In this document: in pieces, positions 1-14,000 of the stretch
Layout: each line of letters starts with the position of its first letter
How positions within the stretch are numbered: the first letter of the stretch is position 1
Assembly: GCA_019243635.1 (NCBI GenBank)
Contig: JAFAUB010000022.1
Span: 1-64,000, forward strand
DNA: 64,000 bases
Direction of reading: 5' to 3'
Source of the DNA: Pseudonocardiales bacterium
GTDB lineage: Bacteria; Actinomycetota; Actinomycetes; Mycobacteriales; Pseudonocardiaceae
Made by a program: the position numbers and the translations under genes
The notes under the pieces: model-generated
Told to the model about the DNA's origin: nothing
What the model saw: only the letters and a program-made list of their open reading frames with translations
Databases searched by the model: none

Positions 1-3000
1 CCCACGGTCGCTGGTGTGGCCGCCCGGCTGGCCGACGCCGGCCCGGCCCGGCTGGCGTTGACGCGAGGCGAGCGTCCGGACCCGTTGCCGTTGTCGTTCG
101 CGCAACGCCGGCTGTGGTTCCTGCACCAGATGGAAGGCCCCAGCCCCACCTACAACATCCCGTTGGCGTTACGGCTGCGCGGAGAACTGGACCGCCCAGC
201 GCTGCACGCCGCGCTCGGGGATGTCCTAGCCCGTCACGAGAGCCTACGCACGGTCTTCCCCGACCTCGAGGGCACGCCGTGCCAGCGGGTCCTGCACGCC
301 CAGGCGGCCCGCCCCGCGCTGCCCGTCACCGAGACGACGGCGGCAGCGCTGCCGGAGCTGCTGGCCGCCGCGGCCGGGTATGGGTTCGATCTCGCGACCG
401 AGATACCGGTGCGGGCCGAGCTGTTCGCGCTCGCTCCTGAGGAGCATGTGCTGTCGGTGCTGGTACACCACATCGCCGCTGACGGCGCCTCGATGGCACC
501 GTTGTCACACGACCTGGCGGCCGCGTACGCGGCACGCTGCCGGGGCCAGGCACCCGGGTGGTCACCGCTGCCGGTGCAGTATGCCGACTACACGGTGTGG
601 CAGCGTCGGCTGCTGGGCGACGAAGCTGACCCGGACAGTCTGTTCGCCGCTCAGCTGGCCTACTGGACCGAGGCGCTGGCCGGGCTGCCGGAGCAGCTGG
701 ACCTGCCCACCGACCGGCCGCGTCCACCGGTGGCGTCCTACCGCGGCGGCCTGGTCACGGTGGCCCTGGACGCCGAGCTGCATCGGGGGTTGGCCCGCCT
801 GGCCCGCCGATGCGGAGCCAGCGTCTTCATGGTCCTGCAAGCCGGGCTGGCCGCGCTGCTGAGCCGGTTGGGCGCCGGTGACGATGTCGCGGTGGGCAGC
901 CCCATCGCGGGCCGCACCGACAAAGCGTTGGACGACCTGGTCGGCTTCTTCGTCAACACGCTGGTGTTACGCACCGACACCTCAGGCGATCCCAGCTTCG
1001 TACAGCTGTTGGGGCGGGTGCGGGAGACCGCGCTGGCGGCCTACGTGCATCAGGACATGCCGTTCGAGTATCTGGTCGAGGTGCTCAACCCGACCCGGTC
1101 GTTGAACCGTCATCCGCTGTTCCAGGTGCTGTTGGCGGTGCAGGGCTCCGCCCAGGCCGGGTTCGAGCTGTCCGGGTTGGACACCGGTCTCGTGCCGGTG
1201 CCGACCGGCACCGCCAGGCTCGACCTGTCCTTCATTCTCAGCGAGCACCGTGGTGGGGACGGCACACCGGAGGGGATCGAGGGGGTCGTGGAGTACGCCT
1301 GCGACCTGTTCGACCCGGCTACGGTCGAGACGATGGTGGCGCGATGGGTGCGCCTGTTGGAGGCCGCGGTCGCGGAGCCGGACCGGCCGGTCAGCCGTAT
1401 CGACATCCTGTCCACCCACGAGCGGGTCCGGCTGCTAGCCGACCACGTCGGCACCGCCGCCTCGATCCCTCAGGCCTGTCTGCCCGTGCTGTTCGAAGCT
1501 CAGGTGCACGCCGTCCCGCAGGCTGTCGCGGTGGTCTTCGGCGACGCCAGGATGACCTACGCCGAGCTCAACGCGCACGCGAACCGGCTCGCGCACGCGC
1601 TGATCGATCGGGGTGTGGGTCCCGAGCAGCTGGTGGCGCTGGCCCTGCCCCGCTCCCTCGAGCTGGTGGTGGCGATCCTGGCGGTGCTCAAGGCCGGGGC
1701 GGGCTACCTGCCACTGGATCCGGACTATCCGCCCGCGCGAACCGCCTTCATGCTCCACGACGCGCGACCGGTGCTGCTGCTGGCCGGCGCACAGACGGCG
1801 GCGGGCGTCCCCGAGGGCACCGCCACGCCCCAGTTGGTGATCGACGACCCGGACACCGTCGAGGCGTTGGGTGAGTACCCGGACACCGATCCGACTGACG
1901 CTGACCGCACCGCTTGTCTGAGCCCCCAGCACCCGGCGTATGTGATCTATACCTCGGGCTCGACCGGCCGACCCAAGGGCGTGCTCATCACGCAGCAGAA
2001 TGTGGTGCGCTTGTTCGGCGCTACGCGGGATCTGTTCGGTTTCAACGCCGATGACGTGTGGACGCTGTTTCATTCCTACGCGTTCGACTTCTCCGTCTGG
2101 GAGATGTGGGGTGCGCTACTGCACGGCGGCCGTGTGCTCGTGGTGCCCTATGAGGTCAGCCGCTCGCCGCGACGGTTTCTCCGGTTGCTGGCTCGCGAGG
2201 GTGTGACGGTGCTCAACCAGACTCCGTCCGCGTTCTACCAGCTGATGCGGGCCGATCGGGACGACTCCGCGGTAGGGTGGTCGTCGGCTTTGCGTACCGT
2301 GATCTTCGGTGGCGAGGCGCTGGAGCCCGCCCGTCTCGACGACTGGTATCAGCGCCATCCCGATCATGCACCGACGTTGGTCAACATGTACGGGATCACC
2401 GAGACGACGGTGCATGTCACTCATATCGCGCTGGACCGACACATCGCGCTGGACCGACACGGTGCGCTGGGCTCACACGGTGCCGCGGGCGCGACCAGTG
2501 TGATCGGCACCGGTATCCCCGACCTTCGCACCTACGTGCTGGACGCCGGTGTGCGGTTGGTGCCGCCGGGTGTGGCGGGCGAGTTGTACGTGGCTGGGGC
2601 GGGTTTGGCGCGCGGCTACCTGGGCCGGGCGGGGTTGACCGCTCAACGGTTCGTGGCGGACCCGTACGGCCCACCGGGTGGGCGTATGTACCGGACCGGG
2701 GACCTGGCCCGGTGGCGGCCGGACGGGAGTCTGGAGTTCGCCGGCCGGGCCGACGACCAGGTGAAGATCCGTGGTTTCCGCATCGAGCCGGGCGAGATCG
2801 AGGCGGTGCTGGCGGCGCACCCCGACGTCGCGCAGGCGGCGGTCGCCGCCCGCCAGGACCGTCCCGACGACCAGCGGCTGACCGCCTACGTCGTGCCCGC
2901 CGGCGACGACGGTTGCCGAGTGGACCTGCTGCGGGAGTTTCTGCGTCAGCGGCTGCCCGACTACATGGTGCCGGCCGCGGTGGTGGTGCTCGACGCGCTG

Positions 3001-6000
3001 CCGCTGACACCGAGCGGCAAGCTGGACCGCAAGGCGCTACCCGCACCCGAACCCGGCCGCGCCGGAACCGGCCGGGGACCGAGGACGCCCCAGGAGGAGC
3101 TGCTCGCTGAGCTGTTCGCCGAGGTGCTGGGCGTGGCCTGGGTGGGTGTCGACGATGGTTTCTTCGACCTCGGTGGGCATTCGCTGTTGGCGACTCGTCT
3201 GGTCGCCCGGATACGCGTCACGTTCGGCGTCGAGCTGGAGCTGCGCGCTCTGTTCGAGACCCCCACGGTCGCAGGTGTGGCCGCACGGCTGCACGACGCC
3301 GGACCGGCCAGGCTGGCATTGACGCGCTATGAGCACACCGATGCGGTGCCGTTGTCGTTCGCGCAACGCCGGCTGTGGTTCCTCCACCAGCTGGAGGGCC
3401 CCAGCCGCATCCACAACATCCCCTTGGCGCTACGGCTGTCGGGGGAGGTGGACCGTCAGGCGATGCACGCCGCGCTCGGGGATGTCATAGCCCGCCACGA
3501 GAGCCTACGCACGGTCTTCCCCGAGGCCGAGGGCGCACCCAGCCAGCTGGTCTTGGACGCCCAGGCGGCGCACCCGGCGCTGCGCCTCACCGAGACGACC
3601 GCGGCGGCGCTGCCCGAGGCGCTGGCCGAGGCGGCCCGGCGCGGATTCGATCTTGCTGCCGAGCCACCGGTACGGGCGGAACTGTTCATGCTCGCCTCGG
3701 ATGAGCATGTGCTGTTGCTGGTGGTGCACCATATCGCGGCTGACGGCGCCTCGATGGGTCCGCTGTCACGAGATCTGGCCACCGCTTATGCGGCGCGGTG
3801 CCTGGGCCGGGCGCCGGCGTGGGCACCGCTGCCGGTGCAGTACACCGACTACACCTTGTGGCAGCTCCGACTGCTCGGCGATCCCGCCGACCCGGACAGC
3901 CTGTTCGCCGCCCAGGTCGCCTACTGGACCGAGGCGTTGGCCGAGCTGCCTGAGCAGCTCGACGTGCCCACCGACCGGCCCCGCCCGGCGGTGGCGTCCC
4001 ATCGCGGTGGTCACGTGGCTGTCGCACTGGGCCCGACGCTGCACCAGGGGCTGGTGGGTCTGGCCCGCCGGGGTGGGGCGAGTGTGTTCATGGTCCTGCA
4101 GGCCGGGCTGGCCGCGCTGCTGAGCCGGCTGGGCGCCGGTGAGGACATCGCGGTGGGCAGCCCGATCGCGGGGCGTACCGACCAGGCGTTGGACGAGCTG
4201 GTCGGGTCTTTCATCAACACCCTGGTGCTGCGCATCGACACTTCAGGTAACCCCGGCTTCGGACAGCTGCTGGCCCGGGTACGCCAGACCGCGCTGGCCG
4301 CCTACGCGAACCAGGACGTGCCGTTCGAGTATCTCGTCGAGGTTCTCAACCCGACGCGGTCGTTGGCGCGTCACCCCCTGTTCCAGGTGATGCTGGCGTT
4401 GCAGAGCGCTCCCGAGGTCGCTCTCGAGCTGCCCGGGCTGGACGTCACCGGGGTCCCGGTGGACACCGGCGTCGCCAAGTTCGACCTGTCCTTCGGCTTA
4501 ACGGAGCGGCGTGGCCCAGACGGCAGCCCCGCGGGCATCGACGGGGTCGTGGAGTACGCCGACGACCTGTTCGATGCGGCCACGGTCGAGACGATCGTGG
4601 CGCGGTGGGTGCGGTTGCTGGAGGCGGTGGTCGCCGACCCGGACCGGCCGGTCAGCCGCATCGACATCCTCACCCCCGAGGAACGGGCCCGGTTGCTCCT
4701 CGAGGACAACGACACGGCCGGTGCGGTGTCCCAGGACTGTCTGCCGGTGTTGTTCGAGGCCCGCGTGCGGGCCACACCACAGGCGGCGGCGGTGGTGTTC
4801 GAGGGCACCACACTGACCTACAGCCGGCTCAACTCCCGCGCGAACCGGCTCGCGCGCCGGCTGGTCGCGCTGGGGGTCGGTCCGGAGCGGATCGTGGCGT
4901 TGGTCCTGCCTCGCTCGCCTGCGCTGGTGGTGTCGATCCTGGCGGTGCTCAAGGCCGGGGCGGCCTACCTGTCGCTGGATCCGGACTACCCGGCGGAGCG
5001 GATCGTCTTCATGCTCGGCGACGCGCGACCGGTGTTGCTGCTGACCACTGAGCACACGAGGGCGGATGTGCCCGATGACCTCGCTATCCCCGTTCTGGTC
5101 ATCGACGACCCCGGCGGTGCCGACGTGCTGGGCGAGTACCCGGACACCGACCTCACCGACACCGACCGCGTCGCTCGCCTGCTCCCCCGCCACCCCGCAT
5201 ACGTGATCTACACCTCAGGCTCCACCGGAACGCCTAAAGGTGTGGTGGTCTCTCATGCCGGCGTTCCCAGTCTTGCCGCGGCACAGATCGAGCGTTTCGG
5301 GGTCGATGCCCGCAGTCGAGTGCTGCAGTTCTCCTCGCCCAGTTTCGACGCCTCGGTCATGGAGCTGCTCATGGCGTTCGCGGCCGGGGCCGCTTTGGTG
5401 ATGTCGCCCGCGGGTCCGCTCGCGGGCGAGGCTCTTGTCCGAGTTATGGCTGAGCAGGGTGTCAGTCATGCGTTGGTTCCGCCGGCGGCGTTGGCCGGCG
5501 CGGCGCCGAGCGGCCTGTCGAGTCTCCAGACGTTGGTCGTGGGGGGTGAGGCGTGCCCGCCCGAGCTGGTGGCGACCTGGTCGCCGAGTCGCCGGATGAT
5601 CAACGCCTACGGTCCCACCGAGGTCACGGTCTGCGCCACCATGAGCGGGGCGCTGTCCGGGGCGACGCGGACGCCCCCGCCGATCGGCCGGCCGATCCTC
5701 AACACCCGGGTGTATGTGCTCGACGTCGGTGTGCAGCCGGCCCCTCCTGGCGTGGCTGGGGAGCTGTACATCGCCGGGGCGGGGTTGGCGCGGGGTTACC
5801 TCGGCCGGCCCGGGCTGACCGCGCAGCGGTTCGTGGCCGACCCGTTCGGGCCGCCGGGCGGGCGGATGTACCGGACGGGAGATCTGGTCCGCCGGCGGGT
5901 CGAGGGGGAGCTGGAGTTCGCCGGCCGCGCTGACGACCAGGTCAAGATCCGCGGTTTCCGGATCGAGCCGGGCGAGATCGCGACCGCGCTCACCGCGCAC

Positions 6001-8046
6001 CCCGATGTCGCGCAGGCCGCGGTCATCGCCCGCGAGGACCGACCTGCGGACAAGCGGCTGGTCGCCTATGTCGTGGCTGACGATGATGGACTGCGGCCAG
6101 AGGCGCGGGGTGGGTTGGCGCGGGGTGGGTCGGAGCTGGGTGAGTTTCTGCGTCAGCGTCTTCCCGAGTACATGGTGCCCTCGGCGTTCGTGGTGCTGGA
6201 CGCGCTGCCGTTGACGGCTAACGGCAAGCTGGACCGCGCGGCGTTGCCGGCCCCTGACTTCGCGGTGGCCGGATCGGGGCGGGGTCCACGCACTCCTCGA
6301 GAACAGATCCTGGGTGACCTGTTCGCCGAGGTGTTGGGCCTTGCCCAGGTCGGGATCGATGACGACTTCTTCGCACTGGGTGGCGACAGCATCGTCTCGA
6401 TCCGGTTGGTCAGCCGGGCCCGCGCGGCTGGTGTGATCATCACGGTGCGGGATGTGTTCGAACATCGCACCGTCGCGGGTCTGGCGGGGATCGCCGGTGT
6501 CCTGGGTGAGGCGGTGGCTGAGGGCGCCGGGGCGGGAGTCGGGGTGGTGGCGCCCACTCCGATCATGTGTTGGCTGCGGGAGCTCAGCGGCCGGTTCGAC
6601 CGGTTCCACCAGTCGATGCTGCTGCGGGTTCCCGCCGGCCTGGACGCGGAGCAGGTGACCGCCGCGGTGGGCGCGGTCGTGGATCACCATGATGCGTTGC
6701 GGTCACGGCTGAGGTATCCCGACGGTCGTGGCGGGGAATGGGTGCTGGAGGTCGCACCGGCGGGGACGGTGGCGGCGGGTGGACTGGTGCGCCGGGTCGA
6801 TGTGGCCGCGCTGGACTCTGGCGGGCTGCGGGCGGTGATCAGCGAGGAGGTTGCGGCCGCCGAGGGACGGTTGGCCCCCGCGTCGGGGGTGATGGTTCAA
6901 CTCGTGTGGTTCGACGCCGGGCCGGGCCGGCCGGGCCGGTTACTGTTCATGGTCCATCACCTGGTGGTCGACGGTGTGTCCTGGCGAATCCTGGTGCCGG
7001 ACCTGGTGGCCGCCTGGGAGGCGGCTGCGGCCGGACGCCGACCGCAGTGGGAACCGGTGGGCACCTCGATGCGCCGGTGGTCACAGCAGCTGTCGGCGCA
7101 GGCACAGGACCGGCGGCGGCTGGTGGAGATGCCGCTATGGACGCGGATTCTCAGCGCACCGGATCCCTTGCTGACCGATCGGGCGCTGGACCCCCGTCGG
7201 GATCTGGCCGGGGTGGCGCGGCACCTGACGGTGACCCTGCCGCCGCGGGTCACCACCCCGTTGCTCACCAGTGTGCCGGCGGCGTTCCACGGTGGTGTCG
7301 ACGATGTCTTGTTGACCGCGTTGGCGTTGGCGCTCGCCCAGTGGCGTCGCCGCCACGGGCGTGGTGAGCACAGCGCGGTCCTGGTCGATGTGGAGGGCCA
7401 CGGCCGCGAGGAGATCATCGAGGGGATGGACCTCTCGCGCACAGTGGGCTGGTTCACCTGCCTGTGCCCGGTTCGTCTCGATCCTGGGGCATTGACATGG
7501 GATGAGATCCGCACTGGCGGCCCAGCCCTGGGACAGGCGGTCAGACGCGTCAAAGAACAGTTCCGGGCGCTGCCCGACCACGGGATCGGGTTCGGTCTGC
7601 TGCGGTACCTGAACCCCCGGACCGGCCCCGAGCTGGCCGCTCTGGCCGGTCCTCAGATCGCTTTCAACCATCTGGGTCGCTTCCCCGCTCCGGGAACCGC
7701 GTGGGCAGGGGGGAACACGGAGTGGGCGGTGGCCCCCGAGTCGGATGCTCTGGGTGGGGGCAGTGACCCGGGGATGCCCATGGCCCATGGCCTGGAGGTC
7801 ACCACGCTGGTGCGGGACCACAGTGCGGGGCCGTGGCTGGACGCCACCTGGAGCTGGGCCCCGGACATGTGGTCTGAGAAAGACGTGTGGGAGCTGGCTC
7901 AGCAATGGTTCCAGGTGATGGAAGCACTGGTGGACCATGGCGCTCGACCCGGCGTCGGTGGTCACACTCCCACCGATTTCCCGTTGGCGGCGCTGAGCCA
8001 GAACGAGATCGAACGACTCGAAGCCGAGTGGAGAACGCCGAGATGA
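1..8046 (+). CDS. Non-ribosomal peptide synthetase, C-A-T-C-A-T-E (5' end outside window)
   Basis: This gene makes two consecutive residues of a peptide. The window opens inside the linker after a carrier domain: [10 protein letters not shown] matches the T-C linkers seen later, so at least one module lies upstream. Approximate nucleotide positions are C 76-1410 (HHIAADG), A 1480-3045, T 3090-3290 (DLGGHSLL), C 3330-4670, A 4740-6250, T 6290-6490 (GGDSIV, the form that precedes E domains), and E 6545-7940 (HHLVVDG). The first A pocket reads D-F-W-N-I-G-M-V-H by alignment to GrsA, which is the published threonine code. The second reads D-A-M-L-V-G-A-V-C, a hydrophobic pocket I cannot assign. 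The E domain implies that this second residue is handed on in D form. The stop overlaps the next synthetase start (ATGA), so the two are translationally coupled. A short in-frame tandem repeat sits in the Thr A domain near 2425-2478. Confidence 0.95.
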   Translation, partial: PTVAGVAARLADAGPARLALTRGERPDPLPLSFAQRRLWFLHQMEGPSPTYNIPLALRLRGELDRPALHAALGDVLARHESLRTVFPDLEGTPCQRVLHAQAARPALPVTETTAAALPELLAAAAGYGFDLATEIPVRAELFALAPEEHVLSVLVHHIAADGASMAPLSHDLAAAYAARCRGQAPGWSPLPVQYADYTVWQRRLLGDEADPDSLFAAQLAYWTEALAGLPEQLDLPTDRPRPPVASYRGGLVTVALDAELHRGLARLARRCGASVFMVLQAGLAALLSRLGAGDDVAVGSPIAGRTDKALDDLVGFFVNTLVLRTDTSGDPSFVQLLGRVRETALAAYVHQDMPFEYLVEVLNPTRSLNRHPLFQVLLAVQGSAQAGFELSGLDTGLVPVPTGTARLDLSFILSEHRGGDGTPEGIEGVVEYACDLFDPATVETMVARWVRLLEAAVAEPDRPVSRIDILSTHERVRLLADHVGTAASIPQACLPVLFEAQVHAVPQAVAVVFGDARMTYAELNAHANRLAHALIDRGVGPEQLVALALPRSLELVVAILAVLKAGAGYLPLDPDYPPARTAFMLHDARPVLLLAGAQTAAGVPEGTATPQLVIDDPDTVEALGEYPDTDPTDADRTACLSPQHPAYVIYTSGSTGRPKGVLITQQNVVRLFGATRDLFGFNADDVWTLFHSYAFDFSVWEMWGALLHGGRVLVVPYEVSRSPRRFLRLLAREGVTVLNQTPSAFYQLMRADRDDSAVGWSSALRTVIFGGEALEPARLDDWYQRHPDHAPTLVNMYGITETTVHVTHIALDRHIALDRHGALGSHGAAGATSVIGTGIPDLRTYVLDAGVRLVPPGVAGELYVAGAGLARGYLGRAGLTAQRFVADPYGPPGGRMYRTGDLARWRPDGSLEFAGRADDQVKIRGFRIEPGEIEAVLAAHPDVAQAAVAARQDRPDDQRLTAYVVPAGDDGCRVDLLREFLRQRLPDYMVPAAVVVLDALPLTPSGKLDRKALPAPEPGRAGTGRGPRTPQEELLAELFAEVLGVAWVGVDDGFFDLGGHSLLATRLVARIRVTFGVELELRALFETPTVAGVAARLHDAGPARLALTRYEHTDAVPLSFAQRRLWFLHQLEGPSRIHNIPLALRLSGEVDRQAMHAALGDVIARHESLRTVFPEAEGAPSQLVLDAQAAHPALRLTETTAAALPEALAEAARRGFDLAAEPPVRAELFMLASDEHVLLLVVHHIAADGASMGPLSRDLATAYAARCLGRAPAWAPLPVQYTDYTLWQLRLLGDPADPDSLFAAQVAYWTEALAELPEQLDVPTDRPRPAVASHRGGHVAVALGPTLHQGLVGLARRGGASVFMVLQAGLAALLSRLGAGEDIAVGSPIAGRTDQALDELVGSFINTLVLRIDTSGNPGFGQLLARVRQTALAAYANQDVPFEYLVEVLNPTRSLARHPLFQVMLALQSAPEVALELPGLDVTGVPVDTGVAKFDLSFGLTERRGPDGSPAGIDGVVEYADDLFDAATVETIVARWVRLLEAVVADPDRPVSRIDILTPEERARLLLEDNDTAGAVSQDCLPVLFEARVRATPQAAAVVFEGTTLTYSRLNSRANRLARRLVALGVGPERIVALVLPRSPALVVSILAVLKAGAAYLSLDPDYPAERIVFMLGDARPVLLLTTEHTRADVPDDLAIPVLVIDDPGGADVLGEYPDTDLTDTDRVARLLPRHPAYVIYTSGSTGTPKGVVVSHAGVPSLAAAQIERFGVDARSRVLQFSSPSFDASVMELLMAFAAGAALVMSPAGPLAGEALVRVMAEQGVSHALVPPAALAGAAPSGLSSLQTLVVGGEACPPELVATWSPSRRMINAYGPTEVTVCATMSGALSGATRTPPPIGRPILNTRVYVLDVGVQPAPPGVAGELYIAGAGLARGYLGRPGLTAQRFVADPFGPPGGRMYRTGDLVRRRVEGELEFAGRADDQVKIRGFRIEPGEIATALTAHPDVAQAAVIAREDRPADKRLVAYVVADDDGLRPEARGGLARGGSELGEFLRQRLPEYMVPSAFVVLDALPLTANGKLDRAALPAPDFAVAGSGRGPRTPREQILGDLFAEVLGLAQVGIDDDFFALGGDSIVSIRLVSRARAAGVIITVRDVFEHRTVAGLAGIAGVLGEAVAEGAGAGVGVVAPTPIMCWLRELSGRFDRFHQSMLLRVPAGLDAEQVTAAVGAVVDHHDALRSRLRYPDGRGGEWVLEVAPAGTVAAGGLVRRVDVAALDSGGLRAVISEEVAAAEGRLAPASGVMVQLVWFDAGPGRPGRLLFMVHHLVVDGVSWRILVPDLVAAWEAAAAGRRPQWEPVGTSMRRWSQQLSAQAQDRRRLVEMPLWTRILSAPDPLLTDRALDPRRDLAGVARHLTVTLPPRVTTPLLTSVPAAFHGGVDDVLLTALALALAQWRRRHGRGEHSAVLVDVEGHGREEIIEGMDLSRTVGWFTCLCPVRLDPGALTWDEIRTGGPALGQAVRRVKEQFRALPDHGIGFGLLRYLNPRTGPELAALAGPQIAFNHLGRFPAPGTAWAGGNTEWAVAPESDALGGGSDPGMPMAHGLEVTTLVRDHSAGPWLDATWSWAPDMWSEKDVWELAQQWFQVMEALVDHGARPGVGGHTPTDFPLAALSQNEIERLEAEWRTPR

Positions 8047-11000
8047 CGCCGTCGGGCTTGGAGGATGTCCTGCCGCTCTCACCGATGCAGGAAGGATTGC
8101 TGTTCCACGCCTTATACGACCAGGCCGGCACCGATGTGTACACGGTGCAGCAGATCTTCGACGTGGACGGCCCGCTGGACGGGCCGGCGTTGCGCGCGGC
8201 GGCGCAGGCCCTGGTGAGCCGGCACGCGAACCTCCGTGCCGGTTTTCGGCAGGTGGACTCGGGTCGGCCGGTGCAGGTCATCCCCCGATACGTCGCGGTG
8301 CCCTGGGAGGAGATCGACCTGTGCGGGCTGGGTCCGGCGCAGGCCGAGGCCGAGGTGGCGCGGCTGGTGGCCGAAGACCGCGCTCGCCGGTTCGTCCTGT
8401 CCTGTCCGCCGCTGCTGCGGTTCACCCTCCTGCGTCGAGGGCCACAGCGCCATCGACTGGTCATGACCATCCATCACGTTCTCTTCGATGGCTGGTCGAT
8501 GCCGGTGATGCTGCGGGAGCTGGCCGCCCTGTACGCCAACGGGGGTGACATCGACGCCCTGCCTGCGGTGACCCCGTACCGGGAGTACCTCGCCTGGCTG
8601 GCCCACCAGGACCAGCCGGCGGCGGAACAGGCCTGGCGGCAGGCGTTGGCCGGGCTGGCACACCCCACCCGTCTCGCGCCGGTCGACCACAGCCGGGCTC
8701 CGATCCTCCCGGAGCGGATGATCATCGAGGTACCCCGGGAGCTCGCCACCGCCCTCAACGAGCTCACTCGCCGTCACGGCGTGACCCTGAACACCGTCAT
8801 GCAGGGCGCCTGGGGTGTCGTCCTGAGCCGGATGAGCGGACACCACGATGTGGTCTTCGGCGCGGTGGTGTCCGGCCGGCCACCACAGATCCCCCGGGTG
8901 GAGACCATGGTGGGGCTGTTCATGAACATGGTGCCGGTCCGGGTGCGGGTGAGTCCGGCGCAGGCGCTGATCGCCATGATGACCCGGCTCCAAGGTGAAC
9001 AGTCCGCACTGACCACGCACCATCATCTGGGGCTGGCTCAGGTTCAGCACGTATCCGGGATGGGCGAGCTGTTCGACACCGCCGTGGTGTTCGAGAACTA
9101 CCCCTGGGACTCCCCCACCCACGGCGCCTTCCTCGGGCCGGATACCGGGCTGCGGATCACCGCCGTCACCAGCCGCGACGCCACCCACTACCCGCTGACC
9201 CTCCTGGTGTCTCCCGGAGAACGACTGTACCTACTGCTGGACTACCGCGGCGACCTGTTCGAGCGGGCCGGTGTGGAGGCGATCGCCGCTCGGCTGAGGC
9301 GCGTGCTGGAGGCGGTGGTCACCGACCCGGACCAGCCCATCGGGCGGGTGGACATTCTCGCTCCCGCCGAACGCCACCAGGTGGTGGAAAGCTGGAACGA
9401 CACCACCCACCCGGTACCGGCCACGACGTTACCGGAGCTGTTCGAGCAGCAGGTGCGGCGGACGCCGCGGGCGACCGCGGTGGTGTTCGAGAACACCGAG
9501 CTGTCCTACGCCCAGCTCAACACCCGGGCCAACCGGCTCGCGCACCGGCTGATCAGCCTGGGGGTGGGTCCTGAGTGGATCGTGGCGTTGGCGTTGCCCC
9601 GCTCGCCCGCGCTGCTCGTGGCGTTGTTGGCGGTGCTCAAGGCGGGGGCGGGCTATCTGCCGCTGGATCCGGACTATCCGCACGCGCGGATCGCCTCCAT
9701 GCTCGACGACGCGAGGCCGGGGTTGCTGCTCACCGACAGAGTGCTCCAGGGCGGGCTGCCGGCCAGTCCCGCGATCCCGCGGTTGACGCTCGACGGTTCT
9801 GACCCGCTCGAGCCGGGGGGCGAGTACCCGGACACCGATCCCACCGACCGCGACCGCACCGCCGCGCTGATGCCGCAGCATCCGGCGTATGTGATCTACA
9901 CCTCAGGATCCACCGGAGTGCCCAAAGGCGTGGTGATGCCCTGCGCCGGCCTGGTGAACCTGTTGTGGTGGCATCACCGCGCCCTCGCGGGCCCTCCGGG
10001 GACCAGGACCGCGCAGTTCACGGCGATCAGCTTCGACGTGTCGGCGCAGGAGATCCTGTCCACGCTGGCCTTCGGCAAGACGCTGGTGATCCCCACCGAG
10101 GAGGTTCGACGCGACGCCGACCGGTTGGTGGGCTGGCTGGATCGGCATCAGGTGCACGAGCTGTTCGCCCCCAACCTGGTCCTCGAGGCGCTTGCGCAGG
10201 CCGCCGTCGAGCAGGGGTGCGAGCTCGCGCGGTTACGTGGTATCGCCCAGGCCGGTGAGGCGCTGACGCTGACTCGCCAGGTCCAACAGTTCTACCGGCG
10301 CCGGCCGCACCGGCGGCTGCACAACCACTACGGTCCGGCCGAGACCCATGTGGCCACCGCGTACAGCCTGCCCGGCGACGTCGAGGACTGGCCACTGCCC
10401 GCGCCGATCGGTCGGCCGATCGCGAACACCCGGGTGTATGTGCTCGACGCCGGCCTGCAGCCGGTGCCCGTTGGGGTGGCGGGTGAGGTGTACATCGCCG
10501 GGGCGGGGGTGGCGCGCGGTTACCTGCACCGGGCGGGGTTGACGGCGGAGCGGTTCGTCGCCGACCCGAACACCCCGGGTGGGCGGATGTACCGCACCGG
10601 CGATCTGGCCCGCCGGCGCGGTGACGGGAACCTGGAGTTCGCCGGCCGGGTCGATGACCAGGTCAAGATCCGCGGGTTCCGCATCGAGCCGGGCGAGATC
10701 GAGTCCGTGCTCGCCGCGCATCCCGATGTCGCGCAGACCGCGGTCATCGCGCGCGAGGACCGGCCCGGGGACAAGCGGCTGGTCGCCTATCTCGTGCCCG
10801 CCGGCGACGGCGGTTGCCGACCGGATGCGCTGCGGGAGTATGTGCGTCAGTGGCTGCCCGACTACATGGTGCCCGCCGCGCTGGTCGTGCTCGACGCGCT
10901 GCCGTTGACGCCCAACGGCAAACTGGACCGGGGCGCGCTGCCCGCACCGGAGCTCGGTCATGCCGGCGCCGGTCGCGTGCCGCGGACACCGCACGAGCAG

Positions 11001-14000
11001 CTGGTGTGCGAGCTGTTCGCCGAGGTGCTGGGACTGCCCGGCGTCGGCGTCGAGGACGACTTCTTCGACCTGGGCGGACACTCGCTGCTCGCGACCCGGC
11101 TAGCCGCCCGGATCCGGGCTACTCTCGACGTCGAGCTGGAGCTGCGCGCCCTGTTCGAGACCCCCACCATCGCCGGGCTGGCCGCCCGTCTGGACAGCGC
11201 CGGGCCGGGCCGGCTGGCGTTGACGCGATATGAGCGCCCCGATGTGGTGCCGTTGTCGTTCGCGCAACGCCGCCTGTGGTTCCTGCACCAGCTCGAAGGC
11301 GCCGGTCCCACCTACAACATCCCGTTGGCGCTGCACCTTCGCGGAGAGGTGGACCGCGAGGCGTTGCGCGCCGCGCTGGGCGATGTGGTGGCCCGCCACG
11401 AGAGTCTGCGCACGATCTTCCCCGCCGGCGCCGGCGTGCCGTGCCAGCTGGTCTTGGACGTCGAAACGGGGTGCCCACCGTTGACGGTGACCGAGACGGC
11501 TGCCACCCGGCTGAGTGAGAGGGTGGCCGCCGCGGCCGGGCACGGGTTCGACATCGCCACCGAGACACCGTTACGGGCGGAGCTGTTCGTGCTCGCTCCC
11601 GATGAGCAGGTACTGCTGCTCGTGATCCACCACATCGCCGGTGACGGCTGGTCCATCGGCCTGTTGTCGGCCGATCTGGCCGCCGCCTACGCCGCCCGCC
11701 GCGAAGGCCGACCACCGGGGTGGGCACCGTTGCCGGTGCAGTACGCCGACTACACCTTGTGGCAGCACCGGCTGCTCGGCGACCACGCCGACCCGGACAG
11801 CCTGTTCGCCGCCCAGGTCGCCTACTGGACCAAGGCGCTGGCCGGGCTGCCCGAACAGCTGACGCTGCCCACCGACCGGCCGCGCCCGCCGGTGGCGTCC
11901 TACCGCGGCGGTGTGGTCGAGGTGAGCGTGGACGCCGGACTGCACCACGGGCTCCGGGAGCTGGCCCGCCGCGGCGGGGCGAGTGTGTTCATGGTCCTGC
12001 AGGCCGGCCTGGCCGCGCTGCTGAGCCGGCTGGGCGCCGGTGAGGACATCGCGGTGGGCAGCCCGATCGCGGGGCGTACCGACCAGGCGTTGGACGAGCT
12101 GGTCGGGTTCTTCGTCAACACCCTGGTGCTGCGCACCGACACCTCGGGAGATCCCAGCTTCGCGCAGCTGCTGGCCCGCGTCCGAGAGACCGCGCTGGCC
12201 GCCTACGCGAACCAGGACGTGCCGTTCGAGTATCTCGTCGAAGCCCTCAACCCCAGCCGCTCGTTGGCCCGTCATCCGCTGTGCCAGGTCATGCTGGCGT
12301 TGCACAACACCCCCGAGGTCGACTGTGAGCTGCCCGGGCTGGACGTCACTCCCGTGGGGGCGCACACCGGTGTCGCCAAGTTCGACCTCTCCCTCAGCCT
12401 GCGGGAGCGGCGCGGTGTGGACGGCGGCTCCGAGGGCATCGACGGGGTCGTGGAGTACGCCGACGACCTGTTCGATGCGGCCACGGTCGAGACGATGGTG
12501 GCGCGGTGGGTGCGGTTGCTGGAGGCGGTGGTCGCCGACCCGGGCCGGCCGGTCAGCCGGATCGACATCCTCACCCCGGAGGAACGGGCCCGGTTGCTCC
12601 TCGAGTACAACGACACGGCCGGTGTGGTGCCCCCGGACTGTCTGCCGGTGTTGTTCGAGGCCCAGGCGCGGGCCACACCACAGGCGGCGGCGGTGGTGTT
12701 CGAGGGCACCACACTGACCTACAGCCGGCTCAACTCCCGCGCGAACCGGCTCGCCCATGCGCTGATCACCCGGGGGCTGGGCCCTGAGCGGACCGTGGCG
12801 TTGGCGCTGCCCCGCTCGCCCGCGCTGGTCGTGGCGGTCATGGCGGTGCTCAAGGCCGGGGCGTGCTACCTGCCACTGGACCCGGACTACCCGCCCGAGC
12901 GGATCGGGCTCATGCTCGACGACGCCCGACCGGCCCTGCTGCTGACCGACGCCCAGACCGCGGCGAGTGTCCCCGACGACGCCGCCACGCCGCGGCTGCT
13001 GATGGACGACCCGGACACCGTCACGGAGCTGGGTGAGCACCCGGACACCGACCCCACCGACGCCGACCGCGCCAGCCGCCTGCTGCCTCAGCATCCGGCG
13101 TATGTGATCTACACCTCGGGCTCCACCGGAGCGCCCAAAGGTGTGGTGGTCTGCCACGCCGGTGTCGCCGGTCTCGCCGCGGCGCAGACCGAACGGTTGG
13201 GGGTCGGTGCGGGCAGCCGGGTGCTGCAGTTCGCCTCCCTCAGCTTCGACGCCTCGTTCTGGGAGCTGTGCATGAGCCTGCTGTCGGGGGCGGCCCTGGT
13301 GGTGGCCCCCGCGCAGCGGCTCCTACCCGGGGCGCCGCTGGCCGCGCTGGCCGCCGACCAGCGGGTGACGCATGTGACGGTGCCGCCCTCGGTACTGGCG
13401 GTGCTGGCGCCCGGGGACGGGTTACCGTCGGCGGCGACGGTGGTCGTGGCCGGTGAGGCGTGCCCGCCCGAGCTGGTGGCGACCTGGTCGCCGGGTCGCC
13501 GGATGATCAACGCCTACGGTCCCACCGAGACCACGGTCTGCGCCACCATGAGCGGCCCGCTGGCGCCGGAGACCCAGACGCCCCCACCGATCGGCGGGCC
13601 GATCACGAACATGCGGGCGTACGTGCTCGACGCCGGCCTGGCGCCGGTGCCCCCAGGGGTAGCCGGCGAGCTGTACATCGCCGGAGCCGGGTTGGCTCGA
13701 GGTTATCTGGGCCGGCCCGGGTTGACCGCGCAGCGGTTCGTGGCGGACCCGTTCGGGCCCCCGGGGGGGCGGATGTACCGCACCGGGGACCTGGTCCGCC
13801 GGCGGGCTGACGGGAACCTGGAGTTCGCCGGTCGCATCGACGACCAGGTCAAGATCCGCGGGTACCGGATCGAGCCGGGCGAGATCGAGACCGTGCTCAC
13901 CGCGCACCCCGAGGTCGCGCAGGCCGCGGTCGTCGCCCGCCACGACCGACCCGGAGACCAGCGGTTAGTCGCCTACGTCGTGTCCGCCGGCCCGCGCTGC

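Noticed and set aside
5215-6690. 491-codon open frame on the minus strand inside the first synthetase
   Set aside because: It is antisense to the D-X adenylation, carrier and E domains. Its composition (His/Arg/Pro-rich, no domain) is that of a GC-rich shadow frame.
11571-13157. 528-codon minus-strand open frame
   Set aside because: It mirrors the second condensation and adenylation region of the large synthetase, with no ribosome site or family resemblance.
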